A DNA stretch of 64,000 nt from Paracyclopina nana (GCA_019096065.1 JAGUCH010000002.1:13900501-13964500), one strand, 5' to 3'. Shown: positions 1 through 9,828, counted from the stretch's first letter. A program made the numbers and translations. The notes: a model not told the origin generated them from the letters alone.

Positions 1-233
1 ACAATTCTTATTTCCTGTGTTGTTGCCACTGTAGGAACTTCTTTTAGAGTAGGAGCTGGAGTTGGCATTGGCACCGATTTACTCGACGGTGCCATGTTCG
101 GAATGGCATTTGATGCAAATGTTGGTTTCACATTGGGAATGTCATTCGATGCTGATGAAGGAGGAGTGGCCAGGGGAAGCACCAATGACCATGACATCGC
201 AAAGGCAACGAAACATGCAATTCTTCCTCCCAT
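1..233 (-). CDS. N-terminal part of an unknown secreted protein (runs off the window)
   Basis: An open frame starts at the ATG at 233-231 and stays open to the window edge (77 complete codons). The first residues, MGGRIACFVAFAMSWSLVLP, look like a signal peptide (basic start, hydrophobic core), followed by a small-residue stretch ending in PPSSA where signal peptidase could cut. The mature part is rich in Pro, Ser, Thr, Ala and Asn and contains two similar units, SNDIPNV and SNAIPNM, then a PMPTPAPT stretch. Such a low-complexity linker is common at the front of secreted or cuticle-associated arthropod proteins. No family is recognisable from this fragment. The frame may also be interrupted by an intron beyond the edge. 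Confidence 0.6.
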   Translation of the reverse strand, partial: MGGRIACFVAFAMSWSLVLPLATPPSSASNDIPNVKPTFASNAIPNMAPSSKSVPMPTPAPTLKEVPTVATTQEIRI

Positions 234-1067
234 TTTATCTTTTAGGATCCTAATTTTGCCGGCTTTTTAAGCTCAAACTGAACACACAGCTTGGCAACTG
301 ACAAGTTAAGGCTCAGCTTTTTTTGTAAAAGCGTTGCCAGAAAAAAACTTCATGAATATAGCAAATTTGCTTTAATTTCTCCTCATAAACTCGGGATAAA
401 CATTTCCAACAAACCAAGATAATAAATAATGCGCAACATGAAAACTTTAAATTAAGAAAATTAAGCAATTATTTAAAAAAATACAGTCATAGTAAAACTA
501 TCCCGCATTATTTGACCACTCAGATAAATACAAACTTATGAAAAATTAGGGTCATACCAGAGCATTATTATTATGATTAAAAAAATCTACAGCTCTCGGC
601 AATACTTATGACCTCAATAGTTAGGTACATAAATGCTCAAAACCTTATCTTATGTATGTGTAGTATAATGCATTTTCAAGTTGAAGATGCGGGCCAAAAT
701 ATGAAATGAATCATTTTTCTTTTTACCATTAAACTAAGCTTTTTAAAAACAATTATCATGCGGAAATCAATAGTTCGTCAGCATAATTTTTTCTTAGAGA
801 GCATTTTTTATCAGTCACACCATTGTAGCTTACCCAGCGCTGATGAAAAAGCTTTTTTAAAAAAATATTAAAAAATATTAAAAGAACAAAACAAATATAG
901 GTACTGATAATATCAGTTAGTTGTTTTACATTATTAGCTTTTTCTTCGTTGGTAGCCCGACCTTTCATTAAACTGCAACTGCAAAAATAGCTGAATTTAT
1001 TCTTAGGCATACAAAGGGAAATGTTTGCGCGAATCATGTCAACATTTTCATTGATCGCAAATTCGAA
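234..1067. other. Intergenic spacer; poly(A) signal of INTS9
   Basis: AT-rich non-coding sequence between the partial secreted-protein gene and the end of INTS9. On the minus strand an AATAAA lies at 1001-996, about 67 nt past the INTS9 stop, and is the likely polyadenylation signal. A 93-codon minus-strand frame at 756-1037 has no recognisable domain. Nothing else is seen. Confidence 0.5.
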
Positions 1068-3326
1068 TCAGAAAGTGTTAAGACACGATACAATACTTTT
1101 GCGGATTGCTTCACGGTCCTTACTTTTAGGGTCCTCGCAAACCACGTGGGTTTCATTTTCGTCAATTTTTATCAAAGCCTCCTCTTTTTCCTACGAAAAA
1201 AACCAATATTGAAAAAAAAATACAAACATGCGAAAGGCATTTTGTTACCAAATGAATAATGAAGCTTCCTGGTCCTGGCTCTTCTACTTTACCAGCAGAA
1301 ATCCCATGAGCAGCCAGGTTTTGCAACAAGTCTGCAATATTGATTTTTCCAAACATGTGACAAGTGGGAGGTCTGTCTTTCTCCCCTTTCCTTGGCCTCT
1401 TTTTCTCAGAGGACACCTCTTCCAAATCTGTCAATTTGTACTTGTTGTTGATCACCTTCAGGTTTCCAGTCACAGTGGCCAAAGTGATGCCAGGCTTCAC
1501 TTCTGAGGGTTGAAGCTTCTTGGCAAGTCCTGGATCGATGATGATTTTCTCATACTTGCTCGACACTGGCAGTTTCACACTTTCGTCTCTGCCAAAGGTG
1601 AACACTGGCACGTCCACCTCTAGCTGCAAGTCCGTTCTCTGTGAGGCTGAAGGGGGTGGAACTGTGTAGCACTTTGGCACTGCAATCATTCCAGGCTTGA
1701 GGTCACGTACGAGCTTTTTGGCTTGGCTGAAATTGAGGCTGGTATCAATGGGGCAGTTGACAGTCCTCATCTGCAGAGGCTGAAAAGGAGCCAACGCATC
1801 CAAGTATGGAAAACTGGGCTCTGAATAAAAAATGAAAACATCATTTCATGTAACACTTTTGATAAGATGAATAGGAGACGAACCAGTGAAAACGATCGTG
1901 TTGCTCGGGTTGTTGCCCCAAAGCTCGATGAAATGAATCACTTCGCCGAATCTGAGGCTGGGATGGCCAGCAAACATGACACAGGGTTGACGGTACTCTT
2001 GGCTGAAGGCCTCGTCATGCAAATTTTTGAAGCTTTTGAGCCGCCCGCATTTGACCAAGCTCCCGTGTGGGAATGGCTCCTCGGGCAAATATACCCGATT
2101 TTGCTTATTGGTTGACAGCCACTCTGCCATGATATTTGCATATGCCAATGAGGAGTCGGCCACAGGAGACACGAAAAACATGGGTACAGATGTGAGGCCA
2201 TTGATTTCCATTTGTCCAGCTAGACACTCCAATAGGTCATATACGATTCCAGAAGGAAAGCAAGGAACTAAGACGTTGCCTCCTTGCTTTGTCGTATCTA
2301 TGACAGTCTTGCAAAATTCTACTATCATGGGATCAGGATTTTGCGCAGGCGTCTGGGTGAGGGCAGTTAGAATCAGGCAATCGGTATTTCTTAAAGGAGC
2401 CTGATCCATGGGCCTAAAATTGAAGGTTTAGCTTTGCGCATTTTTTAAAGTAATTCCTGTATACCTTGGATGCGTTGTTAACGTGGAGGATCCAGACACA
2501 TATGCAATTTTCTCAAAACCAGAGTTTATCAGCCAATTGCTAGATCCGATGCAGAACCCAGAGCTAACTGGGGACACGGTGAGAAGTCCGAAAATGTCTT
2601 TTTGCTCACTGAATCCCACAAGAGTCACTTTATTCAAGCATCTCGTTATCTGATCTCTGGTGTAGATTTTCCTCCAAGTTTTGCATGCACTGGAAATGGC
2701 CTGCAGATTTCCTGGTAAGCTTTGCGAATGTGCTTTCCACACTGGTAAGGTCGAGTTTTTGGACGACCTGGGCGAGCACTGCTCAAGAAATTCAATTGTC
2801 TCTTCCATGAAGAGACGTCCGAAATGCAGAGAAGGCTCAGTCAAATAGATGGCGCCTGAAAAGCCAGTCTCTTCTGTGATGTAAGGCAAGGCCAGCATTG
2901 TTGTATAATTTGAAATGAGAATGGCATCAATGCTGGAGAAGTCAAATACTCCTAAATCAGGAGCGCCAAACTCTGGTTCAGCATCCACAAAGGTTTTGCC
3001 TTGAATCGCGGATTCTCTCAACTCCTGCTTAGAATGTGTTATTTAGTGACTTTAAAAATAGAGTTCTGTTCACTTACACCATCAAGGATAGGCTTGTCTT
3101 TGGAGAAGACTTTGGTCAACTGGGCAAGCCGAGTGCTGTGAACCAGGGGAATCGGCATAAAGTTCAACACTGGAGACATGTCCAGCCCGCAATCCAGCAT
3201 TAGTGTGACTTGTTTGAATTTAAGAATGTAACAAGGCCTGTTAGGCCGGTCGCTCAGACAATACTGCAATTTCGCAAGAATTTAATTCCGAATTCCTGTT
3301 ACAAATTGCGTTCTTACCAATCTCAT
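1068..3326 (-). CDS. INTS9: Integrator complex subunit 9
   Basis: INTS9 is the inactive metallo-beta-lactamase/beta-CASP partner of the INTS11 endonuclease in the Integrator complex, which cleaves snRNA 3' ends and terminates paused RNA polymerase II transcripts in the nucleus. I read six exons: 3326-3318, 3263-3078, 3024-2465, 2413-1884, 1820-1249 and 1190-1068. They sum to 1980 nt, 659 residues, close to the known animal length (about 658). The 9-nt first exon encodes MRL and splices to YCLSDRP, matching the conserved MKLYCLS start. Landmarks include MLDCGLDM, LALPYITEETGF, SSGFCIGSSNW, YVSGSSTLTTHPRPMDQ, YDLLECL and HPSLRFGEV. The active-site histidine motif of INTS11 is replaced by SNYTTML, as expected for the catalytically dead subunit. 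The last exon (EKEEALIKIDENETHVVCED) forms the INTS11-binding C-terminal domain. All five introns are 50-65 nt. Confidence 0.96.
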
Positions 3327-3801
3327 GTTGATGCCTTGATGAAATTAAAGTATTATAGATGAAATGTTTGTCGTATGCGGAGAAAATATTCGGTTGAAGA
3401 GTGAATAAGAATGCGTTTGTTATTGTTTTCTCTGGTTTGAGTGAAAGTCGCGAGCAACTAATTTTCAGGCCAACCTTGATTACATTCACCATTGTGCGAT
3501 AAGATTTAACTTGATAATCAGAAATTCAGAATGCTCATAACATCAATTTTAATTTTTTTTATAAAAACAATGCAAAATGTACATGGCATCATAAAAGTTT
3601 TATTTATTTACTTAAGTTTCATCAATTTGAGGAATAATTAATCGTGTAATTATTTCAAGTTCATAAAATATGCCTTATTTTTTACTTAAAACAGTTTGAT
3701 CTTCACTTTTTTGAAAGCATTTAGCTTGGGGCTCTGAAATGCAAAAAAAGGGATTGTAATACCTGTAGAAAGCTCAGGTATAGTAGACGTGTTTTTCAAT
3801 C
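3327..3801. promoter_or_regulatory. Shared divergent promoter region of INTS9 and the IQCB1-like gene
   Basis: The start codons of INTS9 (minus, 3326) and the IQCB1-like gene (plus, 3802) are 475 bp apart, so both promoters must lie here. The sequence is AT-rich with no clear TATA box. An open frame at 3241-3492 on the minus strand reads into INTS9 exon 2 out of frame and is not credible. Confidence 0.45.
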
Positions 3802-5586
3802 ATGAGTGATTTAAAGAAGAGGTTAAATGCCCTGCTTGCCTTGCAAAATGAGTACATAAAGCAGGTGGAAGATGAGAGTCCCGATCACGAGGAATCAATC
3901 AAGTACTACATAGAACTGATTGATGAGCTCAAAACTCAGATCAAACTGCAACCAATCAAGTTTGCCAAAAATATTGTCCTGAACAAGCATTTTCAATCAT
4001 GCTTGGAAGCTGCCAATGGTGAGGACTAATTCATTATAATCATTTAGCATAATAATCTGTGTTCTAGCTTCTGTATATTTGCCAATTTTGGACCTTGTTC
4101 AAATGATGTTCCGGGGTCACAAGTACTTAGCCACCCTAATTATCCAGGAGGTAATTATTAAGGATATCCATACGTTATAACATGCAATATTTTCCTATTT
4201 CTAGATCCCAGAGGCTTTCATTGAAACTGTGAAAAAAGTTTCCATCCACCTCAAGTTCACATATGAAGCGCTTTTATTCCACGAGGGACACAATAGGGCC
4301 AGGTCTCATAATAGAACAGTTCTGAAAGAGGACTTGGAAGAAGAAACTGACCCCATCTATTCAAAAAGTGAAGCTAAATCGATAGCTGATTTGAGCGCAA
4401 GACTCATGAAATCTTTCAAAGACGCATCAAATGATGTATTGACCTTCATCATCATAGAAATCCCTGAAATTATTGTAAGCTCCAATCAAAATAATGTGCT
4501 CGAATTAATCATAATCATACATTGCAGCAATTCATGTCCAAATGTGCAACCTTGATGAACTCTCGAGAGTTCTCTCGTCTTGCAATGGCTCTGATTGAAG
4601 AGGAGGAGAAAATACGAGAGATTGAGCTGAAAACTGCAGCCACAATGGTGATTCAGTCGTTTTGGAGATCTGTCTTGGTACGCAGAAGATGGCAGAAAAT
4701 GCGAGCTGGATTTGTTGCTCTACAAAAATTGTACAGAAAAAGGCTGCAAAGCCGCGAGGGAGATTTGTGGCGTCAATTTCGCAATTCGGAGAAAAAGTTC
4801 CAGCTCGAATTGGAGGAATTCAGGGACAGAAGGCATCAGCAAGAGAAGATTTATGAAAGCATAAGACAAACTCCATCGAGCCAATTGATGAATTTGTCCT
4901 TCAAAAATTCCGATGCTTCATTGATGCCGAAATCTGCAGTAAATCAACTTATTTTTTCATCCTTCACAAATCATTAAGTTGCTTTATCTTAAGGAGAATC
5001 TAGAAATGGACCCCCAGTTAGCGTCTTCTTTGGTCTTGGTGAATGAAAGGGAAGCAACAGCAGCAATGACAATACAAACTGCTGTGAGGAGATGGTTAAA
5101 TAGACGCATTAAAGAACACCTTGCCAAATCTCAGCCTTACTTGAACAAGCCCATCACGGAGGAAAGAGCTATTAAACTGCAACAAGAAATCGATGCTTGG
5201 CAACATCACCACAAAGTTAGTACAGTACTATTTATAAGGGGTTTTTCATTGCATGTAGTAAAACCTTTATTTTGAAGGTACCTCCAATGACCCCAAACGA
5301 ATTTGCGGAGCTGCATCACAAAGCCCAATTGAGGTATGCCAAGTTTTGCCAGTCACTCTTGCAAAGTCGTAGACGGGAGCAGAAGACTATGGCAATAGTG
5401 GCTCAAAGCAAAAATATCATTGACGTACTGGAGACTAGGCCGGATTTGCATTCCTACAATCCCAATGAAGACTGGCAAAAGTTCCACTCTTTACCTTTGC
5501 ACATTGCTACCAAAGCTCGTCTCGATCACAACGTCGCAGTAGCCAAATTGCAAATGCCCACCTGGCAACGCATTTTGGAAGACTGA
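3802..5586 (+). CDS. IQCB1: IQ calmodulin-binding protein, IQCB1/NPHP5-like
   Basis: Six exons: 3802-4018, 4068-4150, 4205-4474, 4528-4938, 4994-5215 and 5278-5586, 1512 nt, 503 residues. The N-terminal ~215 residues are helical (KYLATLIIQEIPEAF; IIEIPEIIQFMSKC), consistent with the HEAT/ARM-like region of IQCB1. Two IQ-type calmodulin-binding segments follow: AATMVIQSFWRSVLVRRRW and AAMTIQTAVRRWLNRRI, separated by a charged coiled coil. The C-terminal block, with SLPLHIATKARLDHN and LQMPTWQRIL, resembles the end of vertebrate IQCB1 (SRPVAAKAKQAHL ... IQAPWWKKL) from memory. IQCB1 is a ciliary transition-zone/centrosomal protein that binds calmodulin and CEP290. This copy is about 95 residues shorter than the human one, mostly N-terminally. 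The exon 5 acceptor could be 4979 instead of 4994. It ends tail-to-tail with DAXX, 53 bp away. Confidence 0.75.
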
Positions 5587-5639
5587 AATAATGTATAAAA
5601 ACTTACGTATAAAAATAGTTTAAAGGGCAAAAGGTGCAA

Positions 5640-7008
5640 CTAAGGAATTTCTTCTTCATTTTCTTCATCTTCTTCTTCATCTTCTGAGTCAGGCTCAGAC
5701 TCTGGTGAGTCATCATGGACTTCTTTGGCATCTTCTTTTAGCTCCATTTGCTTCTGAGCAAATTCCTCCAAAAGACTGTTGAGCCTTTCTGCAGCTGCTT
5801 TATGGTTGGCCTTGAGGGACTCCTTAAGATCGTCGTTTGACTTTGCCGGATCGTTGTCCTCTTCCTCTTCAGGAATATACGCATTTAGCACCTCTTGGTC
5901 ATCGTGGAATCGACGCGACTTCAATTGCTTTCCCACATCAACAAAAGTTTGCTTGGCTGAAATTACCATGGTTCATCATCAATTTTATAAGATGTTTAAT
6001 CGTGTTACCTAAATCCCCCAGATTACTTGTCGAGTAACCTAGACCCTTGACATCATTGACAGCCTTGTAAATGCCAAGAATATCGGCATAATCAGGGAAC
6101 CTGCGCTCCTTGTTTACCAGCTCCATAATCCTCGAGTTCACTTCAGGAATCCGTGATGATTCGGTCACGAACCTTTTGTCACACTTGCGATTCAGGCTGG
6201 TTCTGACGTTTCGCAGCTTGTCAATGGTCCGCAACAGTTTCATGTACCTCTTTTTATATCGATCCAATTTGATGTAATTGGAGTCTTCATCTTCAAGATC
6301 CTCAATTGACATTTCCTCTTCTTCCAGCCTCTTGATTTCTTTGCCGCAATTCTTCAAAGCCAACTCCAGCCTTTTGATGTGGGCTTTTTTCTTTTGCAAT
6401 TTGTACTGATCTTCGTTGCTAGGGTCGCCACCTTCAGGCCTGGAAGGGCCAGCAATGGCGTCAATCTTTGCGACAACCTTGGACTTGGGCTGATACTTGG
6501 CAAATTCATCTAGCAACTTTTTCAAAACATTAAAGACCTCCGTAGGCTTCTCAACAACTTTCTCACTACTTTTCACGAGAAATGTGAGCAAGTAGTCCAT
6601 TTTCAAAGAGCTGTCACAATCACCAATCCATGCCATTCGCTTCAACAGTTTCGACTTGACTTTGGCATACTCAACGTCGTTCATAGTGCCTTTGATGTCG
6701 TGCAAAAATGACAATATTTGAGTGTTGACCTGAGCGTATTGAGGATGCTGATAAGACGGAGGTTTCTCATCAATGTCAAGGCTGATTTCAACGGGAGGAA
6801 TCAGCTTGGGCGTGAATGAGCTCATGCGTTTACGGGCAGTCACTTTCTGTTTCGGCAAATCTTCTTCATGTTTGATATGGCCGTTACTTTGGCCATTCTC
6901 AAAAGGTCTCGTTGTTCCATTGGACTCGTGTTTAACCTTTTTTGGTCCAGGCTCACCGGTCTGCTCATCATCATCGTCATCACTGATGACAATTATGTCT
7001 TCAGCCAT
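5640..7008 (-). CDS. DAXX: DAXX-like H3.3 histone chaperone
   Basis: Two exons, 7008-6009 and 5956-5640, total 1317 nt, 438 residues. The N-terminus, MAEDIIVISDDDDDE, is a SUMO-interacting motif (IIVIS plus acidic tail); human DAXX has such motifs at both ends. Residues ~85-170 fit the four-helix bundle domain (QVNTQILSFLHDI ... LLKRMAWIGDCDSSLK). The histone-binding domain follows: KRLEEEEMSIEDLEDEDSNY, RIPEVNSRIMELVNKE, RRFPDYADILGIYKAV, then across the intron FVDVGKQLKSRRFHDDQEV. It ends in a Glu/Asp-rich tail after about 100 residues. DAXX deposits H3.3-H4 at heterochromatin with ATRX and acts as a SUMO-dependent corepressor. The long C-terminal tail with a second SIM seen in vertebrates is absent here. 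A basic stretch KKVKHE near residue 23 may be a nuclear signal. Confidence 0.92.
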
Positions 7009-7234
7009 CTTATTCCCAATGATTTGAGGAAGAGCAGCCTCAGAAGAAACAAACTGAATGCCAGGAAATGCGACTTATTCAAGGTAATGTGCGCAATTTT
7101 CAAAATTCGACAAAAAATCCAAGTTCAGCAATTTTCCGTCAAATTGCGGGTGTGATTTCGAAATGTCAACAAATCATGTGTAGATGTCCACTGTAGCAAC
7201 CATCGACACCTAGCTTACCTTGAAACTAGGGCCG

Positions 7235-7370
7235 ATTTAACTATTTTGCCCTTGAGGTTTTCGCCCCTTGGTACTTTTCCGATGAGGACTTAGCTCATGA
7301 GACTTTTGCCCTTGAATACTTTTGCCCTCAAGACTTTTATCCTTAGGCAATTTAGCCTAAAAGAAGCTTA
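7235..7370. repeat. Degenerate ~15-bp minisatellite
   Basis: About seven degenerate copies of a unit near TTTTGCCCTTGAGAC run head-to-tail, with variants such as TTTTCGCCCCTTGGTAC and TTTTATCCTTAGGC. It resembles in style the tandem-repeat arms of the foldback elements at 8197-9382 and 31528-32226, but I see no inverted partner nearby. It could be a solo arm. The rest of 7009-7234 is non-coding upstream sequence of DAXX. Confidence 0.5.
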
Positions 7371-7374
7371 GACC

Positions 7375-7631
7375 AAAACTTCACACATAGTGCAATTAGA
7401 TACCAAAATTTGTCACATCGCAACGCAGCACAACTCAGATAGACACAAAGAAAAAAGTTTCTTTGGCTTCATGAGTTACTTAATGTATACAGAAAGTCAA
7501 ATGGGCAAAGTTGGGCTCTTTTTGGCAAAAAAGTGGAAAAATTAGTCGAGTCATCTGGTTAAGTTTGTTTTGGTTGCTAGTTTCATGGTCATCTGCTCAT
7601 CACGCCTTGACACTATTCTTTATGCCATCAA
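7375..7631 (-). repeat. Truncated copy of the GGGCCTGGTCAT MITE family
   Basis: This stretch matches the complete element at 7685-8050 read on the opposite strand, for example CAACGCAGCACAACTCAGA, GGCTTCATGAGTTAC and GTCATCTGGTTAAGTTTG. Both terminal inverted repeats are missing, and the right side stops exactly where the next copy begins at 7632. It is a remnant into or next to which a second copy inserted. Confidence 0.7.
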
Positions 7632-7684
7632 GGGCCTGGTCATCTGAGGCTTTTTGTCACTAAGTGAGCAAAACTTGACACATA

Positions 7685-8050
7685 GGGCCTGGTCATTTAG
7701 TGTGTTCAAAATTTTTTGATATTGATATTTTTGGAGTGTCATGAAAAAGGTAACTTCGTTACGCAAAGAATAGTGTCAAGGAGCGACAAATAGATGACCA
7801 TGTAACGAGCAACCAAAACAAACATAACCAGATGACTTGATTAATTTTTCCACATTTTTACCAAAAAGAGCCCAACTTTGCCTTGTATAACCTTTTGTTT
7901 ACACTGGTAACTCATGAAGCAAAACAAACTTTTTACTTTGTGTCCGTCTGAGTTGTGCTGTGTTGCGACGTGACAAATTTTGGTAACTTCATTGCACAAT
8001 GTGTCAAGTTTTGGTCACTTAGTGACAAAAAGCCTCAGATGACCAGGCCC
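7685..8050 (+). mobile_element. Complete 366-bp MITE, GGGCCTGGTCAT family
   Basis: The element begins GGGCCTGGTCATTTAG and ends CTCAGATGACCAGGCCC, giving terminal inverted repeats of about 12-14 bp. It is flanked on both sides by ATA, a 3-bp target duplication. The interior is AT-rich and non-coding. TIR start and 3-bp duplication are reminiscent of PIF/Harbinger elements, but the duplication is not the canonical TWA, so I leave the superfamily open. Confidence 0.82.
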
Positions 8051-8489
8051 ATAGTGCACTGAAGTTACCAAAATTTGTCACATTGCAACACAGCACAACT
8101 CAGACGGACACTAAGAAAAAGTTTGTTTTGCTTCATGAGTTACCAGTGTAAACAGAAAGTTCGGCTCTTTGTGGTAAAAAATGTAGAAAAGTTAATGGGC
8201 GGCTGTACTTGGATTGACTAGAACATACTGTCCCTGGATAGACTGCAACACATAGACCCTGGATCGACTTTGTGAACACACTATCCTTGGATTGACATGA
8301 CGGGACCGTACTTGGATCGACAGCTGTGACAGTGAAGGACCTGGGTCGACTAGAACAAAATGTACTAGGATAGACTGTCAGATCACACTGTACCTGCATA
8401 GAAAAACGGATCATCCTTGAATCGATTGTTAAAACAAACAGTCCCTGGATAGGCTAGAACTGACCTGGTCCAGCTGGGAATTCCCATCT

Positions 8490-9196
8490 CACAGTGGACA
8501 AAAAGGCCATTTTTGCGCTCACAAGAAATTCCGTCAAATCGGCAAATTCTCATTTCAAGACCAATTTTTAGCTTCTTATTTGAATGACTTCTAGGCTATC
8601 AAAAGTGTCCAAATTAGTAGATATTGACAAATTAATATGAAAATTTGCCTTAAAAATCAATTTTTCTTGGATAAAGTCCATTTTTGGAAATGTAGCAGGG
8701 AGCGTGTCGGCCTACGGGTCGACCGCTCGCTGCGCGCGCTCGCCTCGGGCGCGCGGTAGTATATACGAGTAGTATAGTGAGATCATCAGTAAAGGAAATA
8801 AATTCACCGTATCGACACGTGTTGTCTACGGCCCAAGATTGACCTCTGGTAGCCTTCCAGGCCCGTCCCCGCTAGACGTAGCCTAGATCCGAGTAGTGGC
8901 TTGATAAGTCACAGTGGTATATCTCGACCTACTACAGAAAAATAGTAAAAGAGCCATTTTTTGGCTATTTTCAGGAAGCTATAACTTTTGTTTGCAACCG
9001 AATGTAATCAAGATATTGTGATAAAAAAATAACCAAGACATCATTTTAGGATAATCAATTGAAATTGGGTGCGGAAAATCGCGGAATGAGGAGCTATGAT
9101 ATCCTGTTTTTAGCTTACGACTATAAGAAAAAGGTTCTACGTCAATTTCACGACTTTTTCGGGATGAGAGTGAAAGCGGTCTTTTCAACCACTGTG
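8490..9196. mobile_element. Non-autonomous transposon with CACAGTG ends (Transib-like candidate)
   Basis: The ends are inverted repeats starting CACAGTGG: left CACAGTGGACAAAAAGGCC, right (reverse complement) CACAGTGGTTGAAAAGACC, about 23 of 32 positions identical. The element is flanked by CATCT at 8485-8489 and again at 9197-9201, a perfect 5-bp target duplication. Ends beginning CACWRTG with 5-bp duplications are known for Transib and the related RAG-type transposons. A solo LTR at 8691-8936 later inserted in it; without that it is about 457 bp and has no transposase. Confidence 0.65.
8691..8936 (+). mobile_element. Solo LTR of a retrotransposon, 246 bp
   Basis: The sequence begins TGTAGCAGGG and ends CTACTACA (TG...CA with a short inverted repeat). 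It is flanked by GAAA on both sides (8687-8690 and 8937-8940), a 4-bp target duplication. It is much more GC-rich than its surroundings, contains a TATA-like TAGTATATACGAG and, about 40 nt later, an AATAAA (near 8800), the order expected for an LTR promoter and poly(A) site. There is no internal region, so it is a recombination remnant. A Ty3/gypsy origin is likely but not proven. Confidence 0.7.
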
Positions 9197-9824
9197 CATC
9201 TATAATTTTTTCCAGGTATTGATCGTTTTTCTTGTCTAACCAAGTACAGTATGTTCTAGTCTATCTAAGGACAGTGTGTTCTGTTGATCGATCAAAGGAT
9301 GAATCATTTTGTCGATCCAAGTCCAGTTCGTCATAGTCTATCCATGGATGGTACATTGTCGATCCAAGGGTAGGAGTCCAAATTAATCAAGTCATCTGGT
9401 TAAGTTTGTTTTGGTTGCTAGTTACATGGTCATCTGCTTGTCACTCCTTGACACCATTCTTTGTGTCATGAAGTTACGTTTTTCATGATACTCCAAAAAC
9501 ATCAATAAAATTTTGTTTGAATGCACTAAATGACCAGGCCCTTAAGATTTTGATTTTAATAAATTGTTTTTTTAGACTTGTGACAGTGGTAACTCAAAAA
9601 TAAAAGCTCTGGTGCCTTACTTTATCAAGAGACACACATTATATTATCTATTTATATATGTAAACAATTTAAAAAACAAGCTAATAAAATAGCTGAGCAA
9701 ATTTTGTAAAGTTAAAATCAAGTGGCAACTTTGCGGGCTCGGACTTTGCAAGAGCCAAGTAATGCTATGAGATTTTTACTTTGTAATATGAGCTCAGACA
9801 TATTGTAAGCCTGTTTTATAATTT

Positions 9825-9828
<4 letters not shown>

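Larger units (their letters stand above)
8197..9382. mobile_element. Foldback-like insert with inverted minisatellite arms
   Basis: The left arm (8197-8470) contains about ten degenerate ~25-bp repeats built on CTTGGATYGACTAGAACA / CTGGATAGACTG. The right arm (about 9215-9375) carries five to six copies in inverse orientation (GTCGATCCAAG, CTAGTCTATCTAAGGAC, CATAGTCTATCCATGG). It lies in a MITE between TTAAT repeats, so the duplication is 4-5 bp. Arms made of short tandem repeats in inverted orientation are the hallmark of foldback (FB/Galileo-type) elements. The central part is occupied by a separate element at 8490-9196. No transposase frame is present. Confidence 0.68.
7632..9541 (-). mobile_element. 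MITE copy split by two later insertions
   Basis: The termini are GGGCCTGGTCATCT at 7632 and its inverted partner ATGACCAGGCCC ending at 9541. The element is interrupted twice. A same-family copy in the opposite orientation sits at 7685-8050, between ATA duplications at 7682-7684 and 8051-8053. A second insert at 8197-9382 lies between TTAAT repeats at 8192-8196 and 9383-9387. Removing both inserts leaves about 350 bp that aligns end to end with the intact copy. No coding capacity is visible, so it is non-autonomous. Confidence 0.8.

Noticed and set aside
756-1037. 93-codon minus-strand frame downstream of INTS9
   Set aside because: Overlaps the INTS9 poly(A) signal and has no recognisable features.
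7375-9541. CRISPR array or satellite
   Set aside because: Repeats are degenerate and arranged as inverted arms of transposons; no regular spacers, and the genome is eukaryotic.
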